Below, one piece after another: positions 1 through 13,800 of a stretch of 64,000 bases of DNA. Within the stretch, counting starts at the first letter, position 1. Each line of letters begins with the position of its first letter. A program made the position numbers and the translations under genes. The notes beneath the pieces are model-generated. The model did not search any database, had not been told where the DNA came from, and saw only the letters and a program-made list of their open reading frames with translations. The stretch lies in contig NC_077227.1 of assembly GCF_027887165.1 (NCBI RefSeq), positions 70,133,252 through 70,197,251 of the forward strand, given 5' to 3'. Source of the DNA: Monodelphis domestica. Lineage: Eukaryota > Chordata > Mammalia > Didelphimorphia > Didelphidae.

Positions 1-115
1 GTGTGACCCTGAGCAAGTCACTTGACCCCCATTGCCTAGCCCTTACCACTCTTCTGCCTTGGAGCCAATACACAGTGTTGATTCCAATATTCTATAGGCA
101 GTGTATGCACCCAGA
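1..115 (+). repeat. Marsupial CORE-SINE, 5'-cut by window edge
   Basis: Contains the SINE body GTGTGACCCTGAGCAAGTCA, the 'attgcctagcccttaccactcttctgcc' type segment and the 3' part ending near ACAGTGTTGATTCCA. Same family as more than ten others in the window. The name (Mar1/MdoSINE-type) is tentative. Confidence 0.85.
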
Positions 116-1090
116 ACCTCTTCTCGCCTGATGCCACTCACAACAAAGCAGTTCCTAGGCAAGTTTCAGATGCTATGATTCCGCTGCTCCCCCAATGACC
201 TACGTCGTCCTAAATACTGATTTTAACAAATACCCTCATTTCGCCATTCATGTACTAAGTATTTCCCATCCTGCCAAGATAATTTTAAATCTTGATTCCG
301 TCCTCTAGCATATTCCCTCTCCCTTCAGTATCTATCTGTGGCAGATACCAAACCAGTCTGGTCATGGGACGATATGGAACTGGAAATAGATTGGGAGAGC
401 CCATAAGGACTGGATACAAAGTCACTTGGGAAATTACCTAGAAAACAGAAGGCCAGTGGACACAATTTGAAGAAAGATTGTGGTCCACGTAGCAGACACA
501 AGCTCTGGGGGAGAGGAAAGGGAAAGAGTCAAATAAAGCAGAAGAAGGTACAACTGAGTTGTGAGAGGCATAAGGTATGAGAGGGAAACACAGCATGGAA
601 CTGTCAGCCACACAGTGAGTAGAGAGGATGCTAAGGGTGCGGGACATTCAGTGAATGAAAGGGGAGGCAGTAGAGGGCTGTCAGTGATGGGGGGGCTTAC
701 AGTGGTGTGTGAAGTCCACAATATCACACAGAATGTGTGCATTGATATTCATAAGGAGAATTTCAGGCTGGTGATCAGAGCAGTGTTGGAGATCGTGGTA
801 ATGGCTGTCATTGAACGTGTGAAGGAAGACTATGAAGAAATGGTGGTGGGAGGGATCATGAATCATGTAACCATGGAAAAATACGCTAAATAAAAAAAGG
901 GGAAAAAAGACATATAGGGTTGTGGAATGAGGCAGAGATTGAGCCATAGGAGGAGAGAAATGGGATGAGATGGCAGTGAGCAAAGCAGAAGAGCAGAGAA
1001 TATCCTCTCGCACCCAGGATTCAAGATCAAGAGAGCTCAATGGCCATAGTCCCCAAGTCTCTCCCCAACTCAATACAATTGTTGCCCTGA
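116..1090. other. Flanking DNA with no recognised gene
   Basis: Purine-rich on the plus strand from about 430 to 1,060. Open frames here are short, lack recognisable domains and overlap on both strands. No splice-bounded exon was seen. Confidence 0.6.
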
Positions 1091-1245
1091 AAGCAATTCA
1101 AATTTCATAGAATTTGAGTTAGAAGGTATTTCAGACCATCAAATCCAAGTCATTCTTGAACAAGAATCCCCTCTACAATACACACAATACCTCTGAAGAC
1201 ACCTAGTTTGAAGACATTCAGCGAGAAAGACTAGCCTGCCTCCTA
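1091..1245. repeat. Old SINE-like fragment (AmnSINE/MIR-like)
   Basis: The phrase 'tcatagaatttgagttagaaggtatttcagaccatc' type sequence matches the widely found '...gagctggaaggga..agatcatctagtcca' segment of ancient SINE-like repeats. Divergent; family uncertain. A similar stretch recurs at 15,260. Confidence 0.45.
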
Positions 1246-4200
1246 AGCAGCCCAGTCCTCCTTTGAAAAGCTCAGATTAGGAGAGTTTTCCTTCTGTCAA
1301 GCTAAATTTGCCTTCTGGAAGTTCGAACCCACAGCCAGAACAAGTATAAGTAATCCCTTCTCCGAGAGACAAGCTCTCGTGTCTCCCCTGAGTCTTCCAT
1401 GATTCTAAGGCCCCTTGTCATCGAGGTTGCTCTCTTCTGGATCGTAAGGCCTGAGTCCCACTGAAAAATCTCCGGCAGTGCTCTGCCCAGGCTAGTAACA
1501 TCCTCCCTCTGGGTTCCAGGGTCTTCTGGGGGAGGGTATTCTACCATGTACTTTGGCAACTAATTCTCCCATTTTTAGGAGGCCAATAACTAGCACCCCA
1601 GGTCCATCTAATCATTTGGCCTAGATTGGCTTTTACAGAGGATCATTTACTTTGAAGATATGGCAAGAACAACAAAATAATGTCCCAAAACTTTCAGGGA
1701 AAACTCTTTCCTGTAACACCTCAGTCTCGGTGGATATAGGCTCAAAACTTAGCGTGGTTCCTACACAGCATTTCTCCCACCAAATTCACATCCAAAAGTT
1801 ATTGACAGTACTGGATGTTTCAGCTTTCACCAGGTCCAGAAAGGCAATTCAGAAAAATCCCTCCTTTCACCTTGGGAATTCTGGTCTGGTGGCAATATTC
1901 AGTCTTGAGTTCTGACTCCCAGATTGTTCTTCCCACCAAGTTGGAGACTCCACTCCTTGAACCTAAGACAGAAAAATAAAAGAGCAAGGAGGCCCCATTT
2001 CTCAAGGGCCACACAGTCTCAGAAGGGAAAGAGAGATGCGTAGCTTTTCTCTTAACAACAATCCCTGTGAGTGGAGTCTCCTTGCTCCACCAAATGGAAA
2101 TGTAGCGATGAGATGGTATGACTGAAGCTGACTGGCCTTTTTAATGATGCTGTCAGTTCTAGCTGTAAAACCAAATTAAAGAGGCTCCACCCAACCATAT
2201 GGTCAGACAACTGGAACTAGTTACAGAAGGGATGGTCACGTGGGTTCCACAGTCTCTCCAAGGCCCTTCCCTGCACCATCCTCATGATTCTCCCAGAAGA
2301 CATCTCCCCAGTCTCCCCTTGTGGAAAGATACAATTTGAGCAAGTTAATAGGGTCTGCACAAGGTTCCTGTCAGACTATGCTTAGCTTTCCTCAGTCACA
2401 AATCCCGAAATGAAATGGTTCCCATTACTGCATGCTCAGTCAACAGTTCCTCCTTTTTGGTGGGAAACAGGCCCAGAATAGGTGTTCACTTTGTTGGTTC
2501 ACATTTTGGAATATACAATTAAAGCAAAAATTAAAGCAAACCAGAAAACTGTTTACCTTCTGCTTTAGGCAGATAGGAAACCCTACAGGATATCCAAATA
2601 TTTAAGCTGCCATCACTACCAGATCATGCCACCGTGCCACCATGCCATTACGTCTATATCCTGAACTTATCTAGGTAGTCTATAAAGATGATGTTTCTGT
2701 GTCTGTTGATTTTCATCTAGTCTCCATCATGGTTCCAGACTTCCTAACAAGTTTATCCTTTTAATGTACAAATGCTAATGTTCTGCATCCCTCAAAAAAA
2801 CACCCAGGCCTTTTTACCCTTCCTATTCCTTTTAAGTCACACACACATGCACAGGCATACAACATGCATACAATATATCTTTCAAGTAGCCACAATAGCC
2901 TGGCAATGGATCTTGTATGCCAAATCTCAGTAGAATCTGGGATAAAATGTGCCTCCTTGCTTACAGATCTGTAATATCTATAACTCACCTCCCATATTTT
3001 GATTGTGATTATGATTATGTGTGTGTGTGTACACCCAAGACCATGAATTTTATTGCTGGTTCCATTCCTTTGATTTTTACCTCCAATGGATTTCTAGGTG
3101 CCTCTATTTTCCTTCCTATGGCATATCTTTTATTAAACTTTGTGGATTGTGTAGACTATTTCTCCCCCTCTATTTTCAGTTTAAAACTCTTGATAAGATT
3201 TGGAGAGGCTACAAGATATTCTTTCCCAACCTTGTAGGTGCATTCCATGTCTATCCAAGAGCCCATCACTCCTATTCAAATGTAGTCCAAAGTTCAAATG
3301 CCCTTCTTAGATATTATCTTCTTAACCAGCAGCTCAGGAACTACATCTCATTTTGCTTCCTGAGAATTCCCCTCCACATCCTCACTGTCATCAGCTTTCA
3401 TGAGTTTCAAGATATTCTTGGCTTCCCTTAGCAATAAAGGAACAGAAATCATGGGAACTTATGGTCTGGTCTATGATATTCTGATCTACTTACTAAACGA
3501 ATAACCCAGTTAAAAAAGTAAACTATTTGGCAAGACCCACCCTTAGCTAACTCCTAGTAATCACTTCTCTTTCCTGTTTAATCATCTGGTCTGACTGTTG
3601 CAAGCTTTTAAACTTAATGACCTCATCTACCCTTTCCTTTTTGAAAATGGTGACATCCATCTTGGATTTTTTTGGCATCCTTCATTCTATATAACTTCTC
3701 AAAGATTATTGACAGTATTTCTGAGATCACATCTCATTTGAGATTAGAGACAACTAATTTTAACTGTTCTCTATTGTCTCATCCATGTGAGAATATAATT
3801 TATTCTACCTTTTCCAGTTTGAAAAACATTCTACTTGATGTAGAAAATGGCAATTAGGACCAATTCTGTTCAAAATAAGGGGTCGATATACCACAGGCCC
3901 AACTGAATCCTATCAGTAGCTTTGACTTCTTAATGGAGGGGAGAATTTGAAAAGTTCTTTAAACCTGCACCCCTCCTCACCAATGATTTCCTTTCCTTAC
4001 CATTTGAATCAGGTATGTCTCTGGGGGGACACATGTCAGGTATAATTCTACAGGAAAGGGACTTTAATATCTATCTAGACTACATATTACTAGTCTACTT
4101 TGGATAATGATCTGAGAACGTCCATTGGGAGAGAAATGGAGGGCCTGAGAATAGCCAGAGCCCTAGACACTTGACCTGGCAACTCTGAGCAATGTAGGGA

Positions 4201-4480
4201 ACATGTCTGAGAGCATCTCTCCTTTTGCATCTGAAGCAGGATCCAGCATCACATGGCACTACTCCTTTCCCATGAATAAAACTGGCTCCCAAAAGGAAAG
4301 TGTAAAAGAAGAGATGTATTTCAAAGCCCCCCGGGGGGGGGGGGACCTCCAGGGGCCCCCACCTTCAGTATTCATGTTCTTAATCTTTATTAACAAAGAC
4401 TATACCACTATCCTTAGGAATGGTTGTCTGGACTAAAGTGAACACTTGGCCAAGTGCTTACACCAGGCAAACCACATGGA
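1246..4480. other. 3' flank of PARP6, no gene recognised
   Basis: AT-rich sequence that reads like decayed interspersed repeats, but I could not assign families. It contains a short (GT)n at about 3,018-3,029 and a C6/G12 block at 4,327-4,344. Open frames up to 136 codons (3,021-3,431) show no recognisable protein and no good splice context. In human, PKM lies on this side of PARP6 on the same strand; no PKM exon was found here. Confidence 0.55.
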
Positions 4481-4489
4481 CAACATCCA

Positions 4490-4891
4490 GTCCACAGCAC
4501 CTTCCATTTTATTGGTTTATTTACAAACAAGGTGAAGTCAACAGGGAAATACAAGGGGTAAGGGTAGGGAGGTGGAGTTAGTCTGGGCTGTCCAGATCTG
4601 GAATGGGTCCCAGGCTAATTTCTCCCATGGACTGTTTCTCTCCTTTTTCTTTGCCTGTCCCTTAGGGACATCTCCTCTGGCTCCTTGGAACGGCCTCCCC
4701 TGACGCTCTTGGGTCCCACAGTAAGAGGGATTTGTCCTTCCTCCATGTTGGGGAAGGGTACAAGAGGGGTATGAGGGCCAGGGCCCCCTCAGTTTGTGTA
4801 AACCTGAGTTCCGATCACACGCATGATTTCCTTCTGGATCTTGGGGTCCTGAGTATTAATGTTGGCATCACCTACTTGACCATCCTCATAT
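4490..4891 (-). CDS. PARP6: PARP6 last exon: C-terminus, stop and 3' UTR
   Basis: Coding part is 4,789-4,891 and encodes YEDGQVGDANINTQ...GTQVYTN followed by TGA. The acceptor CAG lies at 4,892-4,894. The tyrosine of the third catalytic position begins here; the codon before it is split across the intron. The 3' UTR of about 290 bases ends near 4,490, downstream of the poly(A) signals. Confidence 0.95.
4508..4521 (-). terminator. Overlapping poly(A) signals of PARP6
   Basis: On the minus strand two AATAAA hexamers occur, at 4,516-4,521 and 4,508-4,513, about 270 bases after the stop codon. Cleavage is expected 10-30 bases further on, near 4,480-4,498. A T/G-containing stretch follows. This is the first canonical signal pair after the stop codon. 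Confidence 0.8.
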
Positions 4892-7800
4892 CTGCCAGAA
4901 AAGAGGTGGTGAGAATGAATCAGTATAATTGTAAGAAAGGTAGGAGAGGGGTATATGAGCATGAGTAAGTGGAAACTGTAAACGAGCTGTCTGAAGGGAA
5001 GAATGGAATATGAGGGAGGCACCTTGCCTCAAGAGTCTCTCCTGACTCCTCCTCTCTCCCCCCAAAAAATTTATTATTCTCCAATTTTAAAGGAGAATCA
5101 ATCCAGGGAAATGTTAAAGTCCTCTTGGCAGACCAACTCCCTCTCCATCCCCCTCCATAAAATAGTGAACAATGCTAAAACTAGTTCCCTCAGATCCAAA
5201 TCCTTGGTGACAGAAACAGATTTTCCAAGCTGCATTGTCTCCTACCATCAAACAACCCCAATCCCTCTAAAAACTCCCTGATTCACCCTCTCCAACTCAC
5301 ACAAAGAAGAACCGTGTACAGACATGGTCAGACACAGGGCACACCCAGATGTTCCCATGTTTCTGGAGGTCCTTGGACGTGATTACTGTGGAGAAAAGAG
5401 CCATGAATCAGACACAAAAGTCCCAGGGGCTATGATCTAGTATGCCCAAGGAGGGTAAAGTTAAGGAGGAAAACATGAAAGAAAAATATCCTGCTAGACA
5501 AACCACACTCCTTCCCTTGGTACGATTCCCATCATTAATGTGATTCTCACAGAACTGCTGAAAGGACTTCTCTGTGACCAAAAGGAACAAAAGAAAACAA
5601 GAAGGTGTGGAGGCAACTTGGGGCAAAGCAGAGTCACTTACCTTCACAAAGTGCTATACAATTCAGATTCCGACTCTGAAGGAAACGGGACTGGATGGAT
5701 CGGGTCTGGAAGACAAGCAAATAAAAACAGAGTTGGGTGACCTGGAAAGCATTCTCTGGGAGGAAAAAATAGTACCATCCAGGAGTGAGAGCTACACTGA
5801 ATTAATCCAGGACTGAAATCTCCCTTCTTCCAATTACCCCTGCTTACCACCACCACCACCTTTGTAACATTAACCCTTACGTAAAAATAAGTGGATAAGT
5901 ATATGCATATTTTGCAGTGCCTAAATATGCAAATGCACAATAATCTGTCAATTTGTATGCATATGGCCTGCATATCTTGTGTTCTTGGCAAGTACTGTAT
6001 GTTTCCATATTTCAATTCAATTCAATAAGCATTTATTAAGTGCTAGGTTCTAGGGATTCAAAGCAATAATTTTTCAAGGGCTAGAACTCTCCATACAATC
6101 TCCTCTATTTCTAGCCCCTATACCTTCTGGAATAACTGATTCCCACTGCCCTCAAGTTAACTATCATTAATCCCTCATATATTTATAACCCCAAACCTGC
6201 CCTAAAAGGAAAACAACAAATAACAGAAGTCTTCGCCCATTTGTCTACAACTATATCACTTGTATACACATAATTTTGTCTGATCTTAAAAACAAAATAG
6301 GCTCAGTTCTGGTTAACACATGTATGGAAGGTTGCCTGGGAATATCAGATGCCATAAAACTTAAGAACTATGGTATCATGGATGAAGCATAGGACTTGAA
6401 ATCATAAATACTCTTGTTCAGATCAGTTCCTTACTAGTTTTGTCCTCCTGAGCAAGTCCCTTAACTTCTCTGGGCCTCAGTTTCCTTATCTGTAAAGTGA
6501 GGGGAACAGATAACCTCTAAGGTATCTTCTAACTCTAAAAGTATAATTGTATGATTCTGTAAATGCTGAACTGAATTGAAATTGCTCACAGAAACATCCA
6601 CCCCACCCATAGCACCTTTATTTGGCCCTTCTAAAGTTCTAGATAGATTACCTGGGGGATAGTGTTCATCCGGTTGTATCTCTGGACTAGCTCATCCTTA
6701 GAAGGCATCCTGTGCTGTCCTTTTCCCATTCCTGCCACAGACCAACATACCAGGTGAAATGAGCCCAAGATAAGGAGTCAGAGAATGGGACATGAATTCC
6801 TGGGTGTCAAGTGTTAAGAGTCGAGTGAGATGAGGGAGCAAGCTCAAGAATAGAAGAAACAAATAACTACTTCCAGAGAGAGAATTGATAAGTAGAAAAA
6901 AGCAAGACATAGTTTCTATATACATATATTTTTTGTCAAATGATACCTTTTCTAGTGCCAGGAGGGGAGAGAGGGAGATATCTAGAAATTTAAAGCATAA
7001 AATGCAACTAAAAAAAAAAAAGAAATACAGACAGTCACTATAATCATAGGATGGGGAAAAAATTGGCACTGATCACAGAATATGGCAATATCAGATTTGA
7101 CCAGCACCTCAAGAGAAGCAAGAGGAAGTTCAGGCTTGTAATAGGAAGCCATAAAATATAAAGTCCCCAAGTGTTACACCTAAAACCCTATCTTCACTGA
7201 CTACTCCACTAAACATCTCAAAGTTTGTCCAAGAATCCTAAGTGGGCTATATATCCAAGCATCCCTCCTATAAATGGGGTCTAAATCTATGGGAAAGGAA
7301 TCCAAATGGCTTTGAGCTACCTAAGGATAAGAAAATAAAAACAGAAAGGGGAAGGAGAAAAGGGAGATAAAGAAAGTTCTTGCTAAAAGTTCCCAGGGCC
7401 CTGCCCGTGCAGAGGAGTTTTGAATAGGGTAGGAATGGGAATGGTGCCATTAGAACTGATTATATTTATTAGGTGTTACTGGGATCCTTCCCTAACATCC
7501 TTTAGTCATCTAGCAGAATTCTCTCTCCTGCTATGATCTGAATTCATGGCCCCAAGGGAAGGTGGAGTTTGTGATATAATTTTTCATGTTAATAGTTGAC
7601 AGAATTTTAAGGTTTACAAAGCCCTTAACATATGCTATCTCATTTAATTGTCTCTACCACCCTTATCAAGATGCCTGATTCATCATGTAATTATAACCTG
7701 AATAGAGCCCAGTACAACAGAAACCTCAATGGCTAGGGTAAAATGCTGTGGATTTATCTGTTGTACTGGATGATCATACACTTCCACCTTCTCCTTCCTC

Positions 7801-10800
7801 TTCCTCCAATCATCTCTGGTCTTTGTTATAATATCAGGAACCTAGCTCCAAATCTCAAAATCCCCACTGAGAATGAAAACACTATTGTCCACAAGATGTA
7901 CAATGACAGGGGGTCTGCATGGTAAATAATGAATTAGCTACTCAAGTTCCAAGTCTGATTCTTCTGGAAAAAAATTAAAATAACCTCCTAAGCCCTTGCC
8001 AAATCTGGAACATAGAGCAAGGTCACTTAATCCCTACAGGAAAGCCTCAGAAGTAAGACAAGCCAGGTCCCCATTCCACCTTTTATCCTGTACTATATGT
8101 CTCAAATCTGTCTGTGATGCTCCTGCCAGTTTCCTGAGGTTAGTCCATGAAAACATGAAGATCATAATGTTTTGATTCTAGGACAGGCACTGTTAGAAGT
8201 TCCCCAAAACAGAAATGAACATAAAGATGGAATAACATAGACCTATGAACCTGGGCCATTTATGTTACCAAATCCCTATATATCTCTATATTCACTTAAC
8301 TTCTATATGCCCACCTCCAATGGCTGGATCAACAAAGACTCCATTAACAAAAAGTAATCCCTTATTCCTAACACTCCTCCTAATAGTAGATAAAGAATCA
8401 AATAGGCTTTGAGTTGCCTAAAGCTATAGAATAAAGACTGAGAAGATAGAGGAAAAGGACAATGCAAGGTGCCTGCTAGAGGAAGTATCACAGTTTGGGC
8501 AAATGAACATACATCCTCACATAAACCATATGTAGGAAACATAATTACTGATTGTGCCTGTGTTCAATGGCACTGATAACTGGTGTGTGGGGGCTAAAGG
8601 GCACTAGTAATGCCTTTCTGAGTTTCTTCAATAACTATTATCATCTCAGGATTATAGCGATAGTACTAAGAATCAGAAAGCCTGGCCAGAAAGCACGTCA
8701 GGTTGGACTACTGGCAGAAACCAGGAAACTAGCTATAGAATAAAGGCGTCTTAGGGAAAGCATGTAGAAAAGGAACTGGTCTGAGAAGGAAATTAACTAG
8801 GGGACCGAGAACTCCATCAATAAGATATCAGTAAGTCAGATTTATATCCTCAATCAGACAAAACTAGACTCTATATCTCTTCTTTATCCCTGAGATTGCC
8901 TTAAATGAATAAAATCCATGCACTAATCACTTCTCAAGGCTAGAAGAGAAGACTTTTGCACTTAATCATAACCTGAAAGTGGCAAAAGATGGTATAGAGG
9001 AAATAAAGTAAAAGGCTATTATGTTCCTGTTCTTAAATCATCACAAAGAGACCCTACTCTCGGGTAGTGGCAGAAAGGTGAGAGAAGACTATACAATATC
9101 ACAAGAGGTGGGTATTACCGGAAATCGACCCTTCTTGGTTTAAAGACACAGAGACATACTATTATCACCAAATACATAGATCTCTAGGCCCCGGCTTCAG
9201 GAGAAAGGCATACTCAATTCTACACCCACACTCTCCATAAGCTCACTAGTTCAAAGCTGGACCTGTTCTGAGGCATAGCTGTCCCCTGCCTTAGGGTGAA
9301 AGTGTGTAGAAGGCAGAGACTTCCTGGAGATGGCCTCATTGGGAAGAAGAGGATCTACATTTCTTACAATGGATAAGGACAGATCAAGTGCCCATAGAGG
9401 GAACCAATGACAAATCCATGTGTCCATGGAGCAAAGTAAGCAGGAGTGACACCACAGACTATATGTCCATGAAAGGGGAAACGAGACATGTGAACAAAGC
9501 TTGGGCAGGCATAGAAGGGGGACTACTTACCTGAGTATCCAAAGGAAATACTGGAGATGGGGCTCAGGTAGATGCCTTTGCCATACGCTGCTCCATGCAG
9601 CTTGCAGGGAAACACCAGGGTGAGCAACATGAACTGGGCCTCCCCCCCAATGATCCTCCAGGAGGGAGGAGGCCTCCTAAGGTAGCTAGCTGTTAGCTAC
9701 AAAGCTCATCCCCCTTTGTTCCTCTCCTGACCCATTCCAGGCTTATAAGCATCTGCTTTAGTCAGGAGTTAATTGAGCTAGAGAATAGTTAACCCTTCCA
9801 TGTCTTGGGGAATAGGGGTAGAGGGAGCAAAACCACTTAGTCAGTCCATGTTCCTACAGGGAACAAGGCCAGGGCTAAGGCAAATGGACAAGAAGAAACA
9901 CTCTATAATCAATTCCCAGAATCACTGAGGGACAGCGATTTGAACAATCAAATGAGACAAGTCACTGCTGAATCAATAAGCATACAAGGTTCTGCCATTT
10001 GCTATAGAATTTTAGCTCATCAATCCTCAAATCTAAAACTAATGGTCTTAATAATCCCCTGATGCATGGGTTCCCCCGATAGATTCTGCTTAGGGCCAAG
10101 TACACCAGTCACAGCCCCTATATGACCCTAACCTTCCAGATTCCTTGGAGAAATATGGCTGGGACACCAAGAAAAAGTAGAGTCCCAAGGCTTCAGAGAT
10201 TGGGAATTAGTAGGCACAGATAGAAGAGTACTCTAGAGTTTCCCTAACACCACAGAGCAAGGATGGTGGAAGGGGGATGGAGAGCCCTGCCCTTACCTGG
10301 AGTTTGGTGTAGGATGCATTGACCAGACCATTGCGCAGGATCGAGTGCCAGTTTTCAATGTGGGACCCACTAGAAGGCAGGGGTAGAGGATACAGACCTG
10401 AGGTCCTAGTAACAGCCTATAAAAGCTAACAATGCCATCCACCCTCCCAGGACACTCAAAAAGACAGAGAGACACATTCATATGCAGTCACTGAAAATCA
10501 GACATACTATCACGGATTCAGCTAGTTCCTATTATGAATCACTCTAAAATGGACTTCTCAAACTCCAGCCCAGATTCACATTCCCCACTGTCTGCTAGAC
10601 ATTTCCACTATAATCTCCCATTATCACCTGATTATCATGGAGCCCAAACCAAATTCAGTGTTGTACAAGGGAAAGAGAATAATGGACCTGGAATCAAAGA
10701 ATAATGCTGGGCAAGTCACTTCACTCACCTGTAAAATTAAGGGGTTGGACTCAGTGACCTCAAAAATCTCTTCCAGTTTTAATTCTATGATCCTCTATTT

Positions 10801-13800
10801 TGACTTCCCTATTTCTGATAATAGCACCATCATTCTCCCTATCAGCCAAGTTCAAAACCTCCAAGTTATCTTTGACTCCATCCTTTTAGATATCCCCATA
10901 AGCCAGTCATAAAGTCCTATTAATTCTTCCCTCAGTCTTTTGCAATCTCTCTCTATTCCCATTATTCCACCTTAGTCCAGGTCCTTATTACTTTATTACC
11001 TCTCAATAGTCTTCTAATCAATTTCCCTGCTTTTAGCCTCTCCTTTTTCCAAATCCATTTTGCATACCAAACTAATATTCCCTTTAAAAATGTTTTTATT
11101 TCCTTACACTTCTACTCAAAAACTTTTCAATGGTTCTCCACTGCTAACAGGAAAGTTCAGACTACTTAGCTTCAGGAACTTAAAAGTTCTTCAACACTGG
11201 CTCCAATCTATTTTTTCAGTCTTCTGTCCTTCTACAATCCCCAAAATCCTCTAGTTCAACCAGACTCATTTTCTCACCCATTGACCTTTAATCAAACCTC
11301 TGTGTTTCTGCCTCTGTGTTTTCACTCAAATAGTTCCAGTCAACTGAAATGACTTCTCTCCCTTTCTATGCCTCTATAAATCCAACCAATACTTTTAAGA
11401 CTCAGGTTAAGCCCCATCACCTCTGTGGAGCCTTCCCTACCTCAGTCTTCAGTGATCTCTTCCTATTCTAAATTCCTCAGCATCTATCTATAGCATTCAC
11501 TGAACAATATGATAATGCCTTTAGATTCTCTAGCTAGATCTAGAGCTAAATCTGTCTCATGTCTCCTCACCTAGACTATAAACTCCTTGAGAGTAAGGAC
11601 ATCTATTAGAACTTGTATCCTTTACCAAGATAGTTAAGTGCTTTTTACATACTAAACACTTGATGAGAGTCTGATTACCTGCTGGATGAATCACACAGAA
11701 CATAAGACACATATAAACAGAACCCTGACATCCGTGACCCCAGGGAACAAATATCCCCTAGTCCCTCCCCCTGAACAGCTTTCCCCAGCCCCTATTTCCC
11801 CTCCCTCACTGGAAGGCAAAGGTGCTGCCGTAGAGTTTCTTAGCCGTCCGAAACCGGGCCTCCTTGGCAGGGGGGCTGCTCAGCAGGAGGAACTGGTGAG
11901 AGGTGTGCATGAACTTCAGCTGCTGCCCGGGGTGGGGGGGAATCAGGAGAGACAAAGCAGAGACTGAGATCAGGGAGGGAGGGGTGATAGAGCCAAAACA
12001 AGCCAGAAGCATATACCTGTATCTCCATGGGATCAATACATGTTCGGGTACCAAGATGATCAATGTGGGATACAACAGATTGCTGACTAAGCCTGGAGCT
12101 AGTAGGGTCAGCAACAAAGACAGATCTTCCCTGGCCTGCCACCCCTATCCCATCCCACAAACAACTTATAGGGTTCCAGGGAATTAGGGGGAGAGGGCTG
12201 GGGAACACTTACCCTGCTGAGAGGTAGCTTGACAATATGTGATCTGTTGCTGGAGATAATCCTAGGGAGAGACAGAGATGAAGGAAAGAGCATGGAACAA
12301 GCATGGAGGCTGGACCAGTCTAAACAGAGGAGTAAAGGAGGTATTCCCTCTAAAACTGATAGGGGAAAAGTACCAAGTTAAGAAGAACTGGAAATTCCTG
12401 TGTTGTAGATTTAATGCATGTAAATAACAGTGCTTGGAGGTGCTAACAGATCACACTGATGCTATCTGCTATGCAGCTAACAACTATCGTGAATGACAAT
12501 ATTTAAATACATTCATGGGTAAAGAAGAAGCCATCAGCCAAGAGACAAAACTGCAGAGGAGCTAACAAAGAATGAAAAACAGAAAAATGGGGTAAGGTTA
12601 AGGAGAGAACAAAAATAGGGGGTGTGATGGGTTGGTCTAAAGAGTAAAGTCCAAGAGAGAAGCTTCCGTCAGGCTCAAAAGTCCAAGGCTTAGGGACCAT
12701 TCTGCGTCAGTTTAAATGTCTTCTCATTATAGATGCTCAATAGATATTTATTTTTCTACATTAATAAATGAGCCTAAATGAGACTAAAGAACTAAAGTAA
12801 CCCGTTTTCTTAGTGACCGGAAGACTGAGAGATACCCTGGACCAGAACTGAGGGAAAGAGAAAACTAGAAAGTCAAAACAGAATTCTTAGGAAATCTGAG
12901 AAGGGCCATATTGGAAAAGGAGTCAGATAAAAACATTCAGATTCTTGGTATCAAGCATACCAAGAAATTTTTGAAAGAGACCAACATCATGAGTTAAATA
13001 TGGCTGAACTGTTTCTGATCTGTTCCCCTGATACAACCTAACATTGTGCTACTTTTGAGAAGAGATGGGGGGTCTCAAGTGTTCAGGAGACCAGGATAAA
13101 ACATTAAATCATTATGGGAATATCCTAGTAAGGAATTCCTAGGCTATATGGGATGTGGTTTTCCACAACCATTTGTAACTAATGGAAATTGGCAGAACCT
13201 TGACTTGTAAGCCCTTTTTCAGAAGGGAAGGCACTGCCTGAGCCTGAGCCCCTAGACACCCTGCTTCATACTCCACCATTTGGAGAAGACGGCCCACTCT
13301 GGGAAGAAGAGACCTATGATGATATGGAGGGAAAGAGAGGAAAGATATGCCTCCCCAAGTGTGTGGGAAATATATATATATATAGCAATGAGTACTAGTA
13401 TCTACATATAGCAAGTACTTAAACACCTACTATATACTTGATTAGTTTCAGAACTATCTGTAGAGAGCTTGTAAAGAAGCATGTTAAGTTCCTTATAGGA
13501 GCTAAGTTTCTGTAAATCAAATGGAGATAAAGGTAATATATTTCTGTCAAGATGGGAGTTGTTAGGAGCCAGGTAGCTCAATGGATGGAGAGTCAGACCT
13601 AGAGAAAAGAGGTCCTAGGTTCAAATCTGGCTTCAGACATTTCCTGGTTGTGTGACCCTAGTCAAGTCACTTAACCCCCCCCCCCATTGTCTAGCCCTTA
13701 CCACTCTTCTGTCTTGGAACCAATACTCAGTATTGATTCTAAGACAGAAAGTAAGGTATTAAAAAACAAACCAAAAAAAAAGGTGGAAGCTGTTCAGTCT

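Noticed and set aside
13564-13640. tRNA-like gene at the head of the SINE
   Set aside because: The tRNA-like part is the ordinary 5' head of the CORE-SINE family and recurs in many copies with SINE bodies attached.
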